NCBI GenBank assembly: GCA_959347315.1
Contig: OY365811.1
Location: 41,266,129-41,330,128, forward strand
Length of the DNA: 64,000 nt
Origin: Bimastos eiseni
Lineage: Eukaryota; Annelida; Clitellata; Crassiclitellata; Lumbricidae
Direction of reading: 5' to 3'
Every line of letters starts with the position of its first letter. Position 1 is the stretch's first letter. The position numbers and the translations under genes were made by a program. Under the pieces are notes generated by a model. It worked only from the letters and a program-made list of their open reading frames with translations. It made no database searches and had not been told where the DNA came from. Positions 34,401-45,364 of this stretch are shown here, in pieces.

Positions 34401-36744
34401 GGAAGGTCAACAGTCTGCGAGCGACAAGTGAAAGGTTGTTGAACTCAATTGAATCGGGGATAAGGTTCAACGAATTCAACAATGATGAACCTACTTTCAT
34501 CGAGAGATTTAAAAAAATTCAGGGTACAGATTACGACCAACGGGACCTGCTCTTCATTCTGCGTGATCTTTGCTTCGGTAGTACGGAAACTGTGTCGACG
34601 GTGTTGGAGTGGGCAATGGTGGAATTAGCCAACCATCCCGAGATTCAAGACCGTTTTCATAAAGAGATCGATGAGATGGTTCCTGGAAACAGACTTCCTT
34701 CACTCGATGATAAACCACGTTTGCCCTACACTGAAGCTGTCATCTTAGAAGTCATGAGACGACGTACCGTGGTTCCGTTTTTAATTCTACACTCACCTCT
34801 TAGGGATACCAAATTACTTGGGTACGACATACCTCAAGGATGCGTGGTAAGTAACGACTGGGCTGTTTTTTCACCTTCGGCCAGGTGAGTCAAGGTTATG
34901 TGAGACAATGACTCTGTTGTGATTACGTCCCTGAGTGACGGAGGCAAACCCTGGTCTCAAGTGCCAGAAAGGCAAGATATCCCGTCTCTATGACACAAAA
35001 AATGTCCCCCTACCTGAGATTGGAGGCATTTTCTTTCTGACAAGATCTGGAGTCCCCGGGTACTTTGTAACACATGGGTCTGTGTGATGCTGACTTGATA
35101 AATTGACATGTTTCTTTTGAGAGATTTGTATTACGTTGCTGTTGTGAACATAGGACCTATTTCACCGCATTGGATATGAATTTTGAGTAATTAAAATAAT
35201 CACAGTCCATTTTTTGCTCTTGAAGACAATAAAACGTTGGTGATTATATTTCATCAAATGATGCTTGAGGAATACTTATTGAGACATCTCGTAACAAGTC
35301 ATATCTAGAAAGTTTAATCTGTATCTATAGATTAACAGAGTTAGGGTATCTCATTGCCTCATATTGCGCGCATAAGATTAGTCCTGCAGTTATTGAAAAA
35401 CTGATACCGTGTGCAATCATAAACATTAGAGACATTCTGACCTAGATCCTACCTAATGGATACGGCGCTCACAGGGACCCGAAGATATGGAAAGATCCGG
35501 ATACCTTCAGACCAGAAAGATTCCTCGACAAGGACAACAAGATCATCAACAGTCAGAAAGTGATTGCATTTGGTCTGGGTATGTCAATGGTTTCACTTTC
35601 AGTTCGCAATTTTTTATCCCTCTTAGCAGTGCAAAATACAATACACGGATGGCATGAATACCCATGGAATTAAGACTGAAGAGGAACACCAGTTTGAACC
35701 TGTATTGGTCAAAAATAAATATTAGATATCAGTTCATCTAGCACGTCACTTGAACTAGTCCTAGCCAGAATGGTAGCGGTAATAATTATTGCAGATTGTC
35801 ATTGAGAAAGTTTAAAAATGGACGATTGACATGATCATCCTTTCGAGTTAGGCCCACAACAAATAATTTTATAACTACCATGTCTTACCATTTCCTGGAA
35901 AACTGATGCAATAACTGACACTAAGTTTATCTTCCAACATTCATCAACCTTTTCTAACCTTTCCTGACAGGAATTGACGACTTTTACGATTGCCTAGACA
36001 GGGCTCAGTAAATGCTCTTAACTCAAATGACATGATTTGTATTATGCAGCCAAAGATTAGACCACATTACACTGCAGAAACCTGCCATACACTAGATTTG
36101 TGTTTTGTTTTAAGGGTTACCCTAAGCTACATTTGTGTTTTCCTTAATGATGTCTCGATAATGTCAGTATAAATATTCCCCTACGGCGTCTTTTCATGTT
36201 CACCTGGTAACACAATAATTGCTTCTGTTTATCTTTACGCCAGCATTCTGAGAAATGTGTCCACGTTCACATTGGACACCACCACCTAAGAAGTCTCTTA
36301 AGCTGGATCTGAGAGCATGGCATTGATTTCAGTTTTCTTCCGTGTGAATTTACTATAGTGACACCAGAGTGCAGAAACCTGCTATAAACTATGAGCAGTT
36401 TCTCGAAACACGATTTGGCCTTTTCTGACCTGCACCAGGATCTGTGGTTTGCGATCCAATTCACCCAGTCATAGCTATGCTGTCATGAACCTCACCTGCA
36501 TGTAAACAAATTATTATTGAATCTTATTTGTCATTATCTAGGAAAACGTTCATGTATCGGAGAGATTCTGGCTCGTCAGAGCACGTTCCTCTTTCTCACA
36601 AGTCTCATCCAGGGTTTCGATTTCCGACCACCCGAGGGCCAGACCTCGATCAACGTAAAGGAGGAAGTCGCCATTACTATGGTTCCATCGCATTTTGAAG
36701 TTCGTCTGATCCCGCGAGTGAAACCAACTCAGAGTCAGGGTTGA
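31481..36744 (+). CDS. clan-2 cytochrome P450, gene B
   Basis: Predicted endoplasmic-reticulum heme monooxygenase. Exons 31481-31728, 32808-32929, 34047-34846, 35446-35578 and 36542-36744 give 501 residues. The ATG abuts the acceptor of exon 1. N-terminal membrane anchor about residues 10-27, then a proline hinge RYPPSLPVLQLYSS. The C-helix reads FRKYH where WxxxR is usual. I-helix FGSTET near 299-305, EVMR (EXXR) near 357-360, FRPERF near 411-416, and heme loop FGLGKRSCIGE with the ligand Cys near 439. Donors are GT throughout and no stop or shift is seen. Five exons with one very large third exon recall vertebrate CYP2U1 and CYP2R1; the tail resembles CYP2U more than other families I know. 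Substrate unknown. Intron 1 holds a SINE-like piece and intron 2 a retrotransposon fragment. An AATAAA lies at 36865. Confidence 0.92.
31760..31950. repeat. ATC/ATT trinucleotide repeat, intron 1 of gene B
   Basis: Interrupted CATCAT and ATTATT units starting about 30 bases after the exon-1 donor. Confidence 0.85.
32265..32352 (-). mobile_element. tRNA-derived SINE head in intron 1 of gene B
   Basis: Read on the minus strand: GGCGTAGTGGGATGTTCGG (A-box-like) and, about 30 bases on, GCAGGTTCGAACCC (a perfect B-box core GGTTCGAACC). The spacing is tRNA-like. No good acceptor stem, so a SINE rather than a tRNA gene. The body may extend leftwards to about 32,000. Confidence 0.55.
33067..33735 (+). 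mobile_element. internally deleted L2/CR1-type retrotransposon fragment
   Basis: The first part encodes the end of an endonuclease-to-RT linker: LLSGCNTTLSKFLDNNAPLI and KPWFTSYRKAFKTFRRRHER, typical of CR1/L2-type ORF2. About 200 bases later another frame reads ITALRLWSDLPPEFRTFG, the usual C-terminus after the RT. The RT core itself is missing and the frames disagree, so it is dead. It lies in intron 2 of gene B in the sense direction. Confidence 0.75.
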
Positions 36745-36864
36745 GCAGAGAAACGGATGTTGCGACTTCGCATCTGATTACATTGCATTACACTAAGTTA
36801 CATAGAATTTCAATTAGTTACATTAAGTTACATTTAGTTGTCTTATCTTATTTTGCATACTTTC

Positions 36865-36870
36865 AATAAA
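36865..36870 (+). terminator. polyadenylation signal of gene B
   Basis: AATAAA 121 bases after the stop codon of gene B. The sequence just upstream (CATTTAGTTG) is short and repetitive. Confidence 0.5.
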
Positions 36871-37554
36871 TTTGCATAAATGCATGCATATATATGGTGT
36901 GTACTGTGTAGTGGAGTTCGGGAGCATCTCTGATTGTTTTGCTCAACGATGTGTTTTAAGGAATCGGAACGTCGATTTCTGCTTCTTCATCAGATATTGG
37001 TGCTTTCTAAATACATGCGTAAAAACAATATCAACAATAAAAAAATCAGCAGCAGTAATAATAATAACAATAATAACAATTATTATTATCATAAATATTC
37101 TGATAATATTAATTAGGCTATAATAATAAATAGAATAATAAAAATTATTAACACGTGGGACATAAAAATCCATTTGGACATAACTTCCATGATATTTGCT
37201 AACAAAATGCCAGCCAGATATTCGACAAAGAAAGGCTTAGCGTCTCCCTCCTCTATCCAGGTTTGGGACTGGCACTACTATGGTACGAGCAGTATAGGAG
37301 TATGAATACAATCACGACTAAATCTGAAACCCTGAACATTTATGTGGCGCCTATACATAATCCTGAGGACATAGTGGACTAATGACTTAACGCTCTCAGG
37401 TATCCGTTGACCCCTTGCTTTATGAATATCCTCTCTCTGATTCGATATTCGATTTTAGCTAGCGGTGATTCTGTTTCTACTCGTATTCTTCAGACCTTTC
37501 TTCCTCTCGCGTGAATTTTCACATTGAGAGAACATTTGATTAGGCTGTAGCCAA
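36871..37554. other. spacer between P450 genes B and C
   Basis: Contains an AAT/AAC microsatellite at about 37,050-37,140 and an R85 repeat at 37,231-37,295 in minus orientation. No gene recognised. Confidence 0.55.
37231..37295 (-). repeat. short interspersed repeat, family R85, copy 6
   Basis: GCGTCTCCCTCCTCTATCCA followed by GGTTTGGGACTGGCACTAC, the reverse of the family core. Confidence 0.65.
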
Positions 37555-37915
37555 CTATGAGAGAACTATATTAATACAATTATAGCCTACAATACTTTCT
37601 GGATTGGTATCGACCAGTTTATAGCATAACTCTGGGTTCATGGTTCATCCTATCTACCACCCAGAGTCATGCGCACTCAACAAAAAAACAATATTCTTCC
37701 ACCTACTGGTTCTCATTGATCGGTTCTTCTGCTGAGACAAACCAATATGCGAAAAAAAATATTCCGAGTTAAATTTCGTGCCAGAGTCCCTGACATTTTC
37801 TGCTGCGTCCTAAACTGACGGGACAAGTAAAACAAAATGTCGGATGCAATTACTTGGCTTGTGCCATATAATCTTCTCCTGGATCCATAAATTCGTCGTT
37901 TCGATTTTTTGTTAG
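37555..37915 (+). repeat. P450-unit upstream block, copy C
   Basis: Counterpart of 22290-22640 and 29445-29820, with shared words GGTTCTTCTGCTGAGACAAA, TTTTCTGCTGCGTCCTAAAC and CTGGATCCATAAATTCGT. Confidence 0.8.
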
Positions 37916-38432
37916 CCTGTAAGTGTTGCACAAGCCCTGACTACATCTCTATCGCAATGTGATTTTTGTAACATAAGTATGTAAGTTGGTAAGAATATTC
38001 TTTATTAGACTATACCAGCAAACGCACACAGTACAACAGATGTAAATGACAACATCAATTTTTAACAAAGTCCGACAACGTTCGCATGGTAAAAGATCTC
38101 ATGGCAGAGGCATCCACTCTAGGCACGGTTAGGCCTGTGGCCTGACTCGCATGATGTATGGGTAGGGTGACTTTAGGGGAGGGAGATGATCGTGAAGGAT
38201 GTGGCATGGGTTCAAAGGCCATTAGGGGAAAAGAGCAAAGTAAGCTCTAGATGTCAAATGTTTTTCCTCGACTCTGCTCATTTAAAAAAAATTAAATTTA
38301 CCAGACGACAGCTCTTTTCCCCGCTCTCCGTTTAATGGGTGTGTAGAAGAGAGACACTACCGTACTTCAGGAGTAGACAATATATAATACAGCGGCAATG
38401 AATAAAACGCTGCAGCGCAAAAAACGCAAAGT

Positions 38433-38588
38433 TTATATAGCTGATAGAAAAACGTGGAATAAAGGATTCAACTGCTCTCGTAAATGCACTCTGCTACTGA
38501 GCCCAATGACATATTTCTTGACCCTTAACAGAGTGCATTTACGAGAGCAGTTGAATCCTTTATTCCACGTTTTTTATCAGCTATATAA
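38433..38588. repeat. 61-bp inverted repeat (hairpin) in unit C
   Basis: Left arm 38433-38493 and right arm 38529-38588 are reverse complements with a single one-base indel, separated by 35 bases. The left arm sequence exists in units A and B (for example GAATAAAGGATTCA near 30180), but neither has the right arm. The right arm is therefore an inverted copy added in unit C. Confidence 0.95.
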
Positions 38589-38619
38589 CCCGTCGAAGCT
38601 AACAATTACAAGTTAGATA

Positions 38620-38872
38620 TCATATGCAAACTTATATGTACATGGCATTGTATGGGTATACGCATGCATACATGTACATGACCTATATGCATACGAGCAC
38701 AAATGCACATAAATCACACACTTCCAGGCACACATACGTCTATACATACATACATACAGGCAGACAGGCAGACAGACAGACAAGCGTACATGCATGCATA
38801 CATGCATGTATGTGCGTGCATATAATTATACATAAAAACATATACACACATTGACACACATTCATACATGAA
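38620..38872. repeat. CATA-rich microsatellite (unit C)
   Basis: CATA, CAGACAGG and CATGCATA units. Followed, as in unit B, by TTTCTGCATGGCAGGCAATT. Confidence 0.85.
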
Positions 38873-39049
38873 AATGGCGTCACCGACTTTCTGCATGGCA
38901 GGCAATTCAATCGCTCGTAATTCCATAGGGTCTACATTGCTCGTTTAACCCGTCTGCGCCCGATTAATGCATTTGGCAGGCAGTCTAATGAATATTCATA
39001 TTGTTCTTAAAAATTTCACCAATCTGTCCTAATGTTTAAACCTTGATCT

Positions 39050-39155
39050 AGCCTTATACAGACACTACAAGGCTTACCGTTTTTGTTTACTGCTCGAAAG
39101 GGCTGGGTAGAATACCACGAGATATTCTAAGCACTGCCAACAGCAAACGAAAAGG
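39050..39155 (+). promoter_or_regulatory. core promoter and non-coding exon, P450 gene C
   Basis: CTTATACAGACACTAC, then CCGTTTTTGTTTACTGCTC at 39077-39095, then a putative untranslated exon ending AAAAG at 39155 with donor GTGAGG. Near-identical in layout to 30662-30766. The TATA-like element is weaker than in gene B. Confidence 0.55.
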
Positions 39156-39159
39156 TGAG

Positions 39160-39725
39160 GAGCTGTTCAACGATTAAAATTTTTTATCGCGATATATCTT
39201 GCGATCAAAAAAAAGCAATCGCAATTATTATCGCGATTTATCGCATAATAGAGAAAATAGCCATTTTAAAGATATTGTTTCCGGATAGTAAAAATTAAAC
39301 ACGTAGCACTGTGAATTTTTAACAGTACACGGGTGTATTTAGACTCATTCGATTTGAGGTTCGTCTCTGTAACGCAGCAGCGCTGTTATAGCTGTTATAG
39401 TTTTCTGATGAAAACTCACACCTAGGTGAATTAAGCTCAATCCTGCGCAATGACTTTTGACCTCGGCCTTACCTCACGTGTCAAAAATAAAAGTTGTTTG
39501 TTAACAAATAACTATTAACTTAGTCTACTACCCAAAGCAGCTGTAATTGCGATAAAATTCAAATGCGTTAAACACCAACAAAATTTAACGCGTTAATTAA
39601 TAGCAAAGGTTGTGGTGATGCGTAAGGGACACGTAGCCTATACTCTTGTTCTTACTAGGGCGGTCGATTAATCACAGTTAAGAACAAGAGTATAGGCTAC
39701 GTGTCCCTTACGCATCACCACAACC
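39160..39725. mobile_element. insertion specific to unit C, with a 47-bp perfect hairpin
   Basis: The flanking spacer sequence continues uninterrupted in units A and B (compare 25190 and onward), so this approximately 565-bp piece is an insertion. It contains CGATTAAAA/TATCGCGATA-rich text and ends with a hairpin: arms 39608-39654 and 39679-39725 are perfect reverse complements of 47 bp around a 24-base loop that includes GGGCGGTCGATTAATCACAG. The TCGATTAAT word near an end is reminiscent of hAT termini, but no target-site duplication was fixed. The superfamily is uncertain. Confidence 0.6.
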
Positions 39726-40023
39726 ATTTATTTTGGTCTAAGCTTATATCAACACACACTACATACGGCTGCAATTTTCATTTCTTTGCGAAAGCTACTT
39801 TTAATACTGTGTTTCTTAGATGTCGGCATTCAAAAATCGATTAGCAATTGGTTATTGGCACGCATTTTATGACAACAAAATATCGCAAGTTCAGAACAGC
39901 AATTGAACCTCAACTGATGATGCCGTAATGAGAAAGACAAGCTAAGACATGGATTATTTAGAAGGGATGCGGAGAGGCCATATTGAGAGCCCATCTACAC
40001 TTCCTGCATGATCATATCTCTTG

Positions 40024-40553
40024 TTAGGGTTAGGGGGTTAGGGCTAGGCTAGGGTTAGGGTCAGGGTTAGGATTAGGGTTAGGGTAGTGTTAGGGTTAGG
40101 TTTAGGGTCATGGTTAAAGTAGGGTTAGGGTTAGGGGCAGGATTAGGGGCAGGGTTAGGGTTAGGGCTAAGGTTAGGGTTCGGGTTAGGTTAGGGTAGGG
40201 TTAGGGTTAGGGTTAAGGTTAGGGCCAGAGTAGGGCGGGGTTAGGATTAGGGTTAGGAATAGGGTAGGGCTATGGTTAGGGTTAGGGTTAGGGTTGGGAG
40301 TTAGGGTTTGGGTTAGTGTAGGGTTAGGTTTACGGTTAGGGTTAGGGTAGTGTCAGGGTTAGGGTTAGGGTTATGGTTTAGGTAGGGTTAGGGTTAGGGT
40401 TAGTTTTCGGGTTATGGTTAGGGTAAGGTTAGGGTTAGGGTTGGGGTTAGGGTTAGAGTTAGGGTAGGATTAGGGTTAGGGTTAGGGTAGGGTTATGGTT
40501 ATGGTTATGGTTAGGGTTAGGGTTAGGGTTAGAGCTAGGGTTAGGGTTAGAGT
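40024..40553 (+). repeat. interstitial telomere-like TTAGGG array
   Basis: About 530 bases of TTAGGG units with frequent degenerate variants (TAGGG, TTAGGGGC, TTATGG and others), all in one orientation. A 9-bp direct repeat TATCTCTTG flanks it (40015-40023 and 40554-40562). The equivalent place in unit A (CACATCTCATGCCATCAAGT) and unit B has one copy of the site and no array. It lies in the intron between the non-coding exon and coding exon 1 of gene C. Confidence 0.95.
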
Positions 40554-40984
40554 TATCTCTTGACATCAAGTGTTGTTCTCCGTCACTGGAAGCTCTCAGT
40601 GGTATTAATTATCCGACTTAGAACCGGAATAATTCCAGCGCCGAGGACAGCTTCCGTGAACGTCATGACAGCCCTGCAGGAAGGACAATAGTCTCCCTTT
40701 TGTGTTCACACTCTACTTAGGCCTATAATCAAATAGTATTAGAACATCTATAAAAGCGACATGATACCAATCAGACATGCACTTGGCTGCATGCCTGCTC
40801 ATTTGACTTGTTAGAAATTGACCTTGACCCATTTTTCCCATATGGTCCGCGCCGCAAGGTCAGCATTTAATGGATTCGCTCTCAACGATTGATTCAATGA
40901 ATTAAGGAAAGAGGTATTTGTTTATTTTACATGAAATTATCAGAGTTTATATAAATAATTGAATATCTTTCTTTTTTTGCACAG

Positions 40985-41287
40985 ATGTTTCATGGAGCAG
41001 AGATTTACACGAACGTTCTGGTGGCATCTGTCACATTAGCTGCAGCGTTCGTATTCCTATGTTGGCTCAAGAAGATCGGAGTCAAAGACGCCGGAAAACG
41101 ATATCCACCTTCGTTGCCAGTTCTGCAACTCTACAGTTCCATTCTTCGAGGTGGAATGTCAGTGTTGCCAAAACATTTGATGAAATCAGCGGAAAAACTT
41201 GGACCCATCTTCTCCTTCAAAGTTGCAGGACGGTTGGACAAATTCGGTCGTCAGGATTAGGATTGCTATTGTTGTCATGATGATCGC

Positions 41288-41360
<73 letters not shown>

Positions 41361-41435
41361 GTCATCGTCATCGTCATCGTCATCATCATCGTCGTCGTCA
41401 TCTTCATCGTCATCGTCATCGTCATCGTCGTCGTC

Positions 41436-41481
<46 letters not shown>

Positions 41482-44422
41482 CCACCACCACCACCGTTAT
41501 CATCAAATTCATCATCAACGGTAGCATCAGCGTCTTAACAGCTGTAGCAGCAGCTTCTAGTTAATATTTTTTATTAATTCAGAGCCTATTAACTATTCAT
41601 TTTTCACACGATTGCTTTCTCTGGATGGAAAATAGACACTTTGACAATTAATTATAAAGTCTTTCTTTCTATTTTATTTGCTTTGACGTTATTAAATACC
41701 GATAGAGCTCTGCCTTAAGGGATTATTGTCCCTTCTGACCCCACTTTTGCAGCCGATTGATATAAAAATAATTGTTCTATTTCTGACAATTTTTCTTTCT
41801 ATGACTTCAATGACATGAATTGATTGATTGATTGCTGGAATTGCCTTGGTATTTAATTCAGTCTGGTGGTCGTACTTTCTGACCACGAGACAATTTTCGG
41901 TGCCATGGTCCGGCAGTCAGAGACCTTCGCCGACAGAGGATATCTCTGGACTGAAGAGAAAGTCATCAACCACGAGCGCAGAGGTCAGTTCGTTCGCTTA
42001 CGGTATAAACCCTTGAACTTCAGATTGTTTTGCTTCTGTGCCTATTGAGCCCACGTTACTCTGATGATTTTCACTCTAAAATGATGCACTAAAACGTGTT
42101 TGAAAGGCTAAGTACTATTTGCTATGATAAAATATTTATTGTTTGATTATCATTCAAGTCTAAAGCGTTAGTCACTGCTTTCGGAAAAGGGGATTCCCTA
42201 GGGTAATACGAAAATAGGAAGGTAATATGGTTTGTTTCGTGGTTTGTTTACTTCAAAATAGAAGTAACATAGCAGTTTAAAAAAATAGTATGCAAAAACT
42301 CATGTACATTATACCTAGGTATACATACATGTATATTGGACTATTTTTAGAGATATTGCGCTGGCTACCTTTTTCATATACTCTTTTTGAGCTAGGTATC
42401 TCGTTCGCACGATACAATAATGTATGGAGAAAGAATCAAAAATTGGTCTTATCCATCCTGAAGGAGTTTGGATTCGGAATCGAAAGAGTCACAGAGACTA
42501 GAATTCTGCAAGAAGTTGAGTCAATGATTGAGGAGATTCGGTTACAAAATGGCCATCCTATGTATCCAAAATGGCCGTTCACTTTTGCCACAGCAAACGT
42601 CATCATGAGCATTGTGTTTGGCAGAAACTTCATAACATCCCTGCCTAGGGTTCATTCTGCAATAGTTGAAAGCGCAAGTAAGTGCCTTTCAAACATGGAT
42701 CTGACTCTCAACTTTGCTCCAGTTGTACGGTTTCTGCCAAACTTTCGTAGGAAGGTCATTACCATGCGAACGACAAGCGAGATGCTATTAAACTCTATCG
42801 AGGCGGGGATAAACTTCAACAAATCCAACAAATTGGAACATACATTCATCGAGAGATTTACAAAAATTCAAGGTTCCGATTACGACCATCTGGACCTACT
42901 CTACATTGTTCGTGACCTTTGCTTCGGTAGTACGGGAACTATGTCGGCAACGTTGGAGTGGGCACTGGTGGAATTGGCCAATCATCCAAATGCCCAGAGC
43001 CGCTTTCAGAGAGAGATCGATGAGATGGTGCCAGGAGACAGACTTCCGTCACTCGATGATAAACCACGTTTGCCCTACACTGAAGCTGTCATCTTAGAAG
43101 TCATGAGACGACATACTGTGGTTCCGTTTTTTGTTCCACACTCACCTCTTAGGGATACCAAATTACTTGGGTACGACATACCTCAAGGATGCGTAGTAAG
43201 TAAGGACTGGACTGTTTTTATTCATCTTAGGTCAGCTAAGGGCAAGGACTGGCGAAATAGTGTGTCGCCTTTGCTGTTATTGCTTAGGACCGAGAAACAC
43301 AAAAAGTAGTCACTGTATTACAAAGATCTATGTGATGCTGACCTGATAAACTGTAAATTGCTTTTGAGGGATTGTTATTAAATTGTTGTTGTGAACGCTG
43401 TGCACATGTGTCATACTGCGTTGGATATGAATTTTGAGTTATTTTATCACGGTCGACTTTCTGCTCTTGCAGAAGATATAAAGTTGATGTCTAGTTTTGA
43501 CTTGATGATGCTTATTATAATACTTAAAAACATATCTAGTAAATAGAGCTTTATCTGGAAAGTTGTTTTAATCAATTGAAAGTTAAGGCATCACCTGAAG
43601 CTCACACACGATTATTCTTGCAGAAATCGAAAGGCTGATGCAATTAACACTGTTAGAGTCATTGTCACTTAGATCGTACCGAATGGATACAGCGCTCAAA
43701 TGGATCCGAAGATATGGAACGATCCTGAGAACTTTAGACCAGAAAGATTTCTCGATAAGGACAACAATATTGTCAACAGTCAGAAAGTGATTACATTCGG
43801 ATTGGGTATGTCATGGTGACTTCGTTTAACATGTTATAATATGTTATTTCAAACTTGTCAACTTTCAACTTCTTAGAAATTATGCTCGTTCACATTGGAT
43901 ACACCACCTAATACACGTAGTTCTCTTAAGCGAGATCGACGAAGCAGGAATTAAATTTTCGTCCCTCAGATAGTTTAGACAGTGGCCAGTCCTCTCTCTA
44001 AATGCTTGCTCCCGTAACCGTCAGTTCATGGTCACAGCCGAAATTCTTAAGAAGTCCGATCTGAGCTGTTCCTCGAAACAAGATGCAACCTTTTCAGACC
44101 TGCACAGGGATTTTCGGTTTGCAGTGCAAATCGTTCACCACCAAACTCGCTCGAACCTTCAACTAGCCAACTTATATATCTTGTTGCATTGATGTGTCGC
44201 AAAATTTGTTCACTTCTAGGAAAGCGTTCTTGCGTCGGAGAAATTGTGGCCCGTCAGACCATCTTTCTCTTTCTCACAAGTCTCGTCCAGCGTTTCGATT
44301 TCCAACCACCAGAGGGCCAGACCTCGATCAACGTAAAGGAGGAAGTCGCCATTACTATGGTTCCATCGTATTTTGAAGTTCGTCTGATCCCGCGAATGAA
44401 ACCAACTCAGAGTCAGGGCTGA
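40985..44422 (+). CDS. clan-2 cytochrome P450, gene C
   Basis: Same design as gene B: exons 40985-41232, 41862-41983, 42396-43195, 43673-43805 and 44220-44422, 501 residues, all frames open and all splice sites GT-AG. The ATG abuts the acceptor TTGCACAG. Anchor TLAAAFVFLCWL near residues 15-26. The C-helix keeps the Trp (VWRKNQK) but the position of the usual Arg is Gln. The I-helix reads CFGSTGT, so the acidic residue before the conserved Thr is Gly. EVMR, FRPERF and FGLGKRSCVGE are intact, with heme Cys near 439. In exon 4 the usual His of AHxDP is Gln. The substrate is unknown; the I-helix change makes altered or lost oxygen activation possible. Its promoter unit carries the TTAGGG array and two hairpins. 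Confidence 0.9.
41285..41535. repeat. ATC/GTC trinucleotide repeat, intron 1 of gene C
   Basis: The longest and purest of the intron-1 arrays in the P450 cluster: about 240 bases of CAT units with CGT variants. Open frames through it (poly-Met, poly-Ile) are artefacts. Confidence 0.95.
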
Positions 44423-44599
44423 GCAGAGAGACGGATGTTGAGACTTCGCCTCTGATTACATTGCATTGAGTAACATTAAGTTGTCTTATATTGCATACAA
44501 ATTTACACGGTCTGTATAAACAGTAGGACTTTATGCACCAGGCGTACTCCTACTTATAGATAATAATTCACGCATGAAGTTATTTCAAACATGACATTT

Positions 44600-44740
44600 T
44601 TTTGCGTGCTTGATTAACAACTCTCGTTGCGATCTTATTGGCTCTTCACTCCGTAAATCTAAAATTATTGCCGAGATTTTTCCAATTAACGATTTCAGAC
44701 CGAAATGCTTCGGATTGCGCAATATCAGAAGCACGCATTT
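44600..44740 (+). repeat. downstream spacer block, copy 1
   Basis: Words AACTCTCGTTGCGATCTTAT, TTGGCTCTT and CGATTTCAGACCGAAAT recur in order after gene D (52,250-52,385) and after gene E (62,970-63,110). It marks repeated spacers for units D to F that differ from those of A to C. Confidence 0.75.
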
Positions 44741-44799
44741 TGCTGAATAAAACGAAGTCGCATTGCACTATATGGTCACTGAAGGGGCGTTGCAGGAGG

Positions 44800-45325
44800 T
44801 GGACACGAATGTAAGAGTGGCAAGAATGGGAGATGAAGAGTAAGAGAGAGAAGAGGATACAGGAGAGGCAAGGGGCTTGGAGGGAGAAGGTGAGTTGAAT
44901 TGGATGGAAGGGAAAGGGACTTAACTTAGCGCCCTATGACGGCAACTATCACATTAAGAATACAGTAGAGAACATAATAATATGTCGCTGTGTCTGGGAC
45001 TCTGTAACGTTAGGTTATCCTCATTATGCCATTAGGCATGGAAGTGGAATGTTGTGAGGATGAGAATCGGTTTGCAGAACGAAAGGAGAGCTATAGCTGG
45101 AGATGGAGGTGGATGGAAATGGGGAGAGATGATGAGTTAAGGATTGGGAAGGAGGTTGAGGCGATGAGTGGAGATGAGAGGATGGAAGTGGATAGAATAG
45201 GTTGCAGGTTAGATGAGGCAAATGGAAACAAGAATGGAATGGACGACGGGATATGAATAGAAAATGGAATAAGAGAGCCTAGAGAGGGGAGACTGACAGC
45301 AAAGACGAGGGGAAGAGGAGGCAGG
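44800..45325. repeat. purine-rich tract between genes C and D
   Basis: G/A-dominated text with GGAGA, GGATGGAA and GAGATGG words on the + strand. Frames across it have biased Glu/Arg or Ser/Pro composition and no domain. Confidence 0.65.
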
Positions 45326-45364
45326 GAACTTAACTTAACCATTTTAAAGGATTGGAAAACACGC

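Noticed and set aside
40024..40553. TTAGGG array as a true chromosome end
   Set aside because: It is internal, degenerate, flanked by a short direct repeat, and the P450 unit continues on both sides.
41186..41564. Open frames of 113-121 residues on both strands
   Set aside because: They run through the ATC microsatellite of P450 C intron 1; only the first part overlaps exon 1. Frames at 1-290, 25,690-25,963 and 56,526-56,985 were rejected for the same reason.
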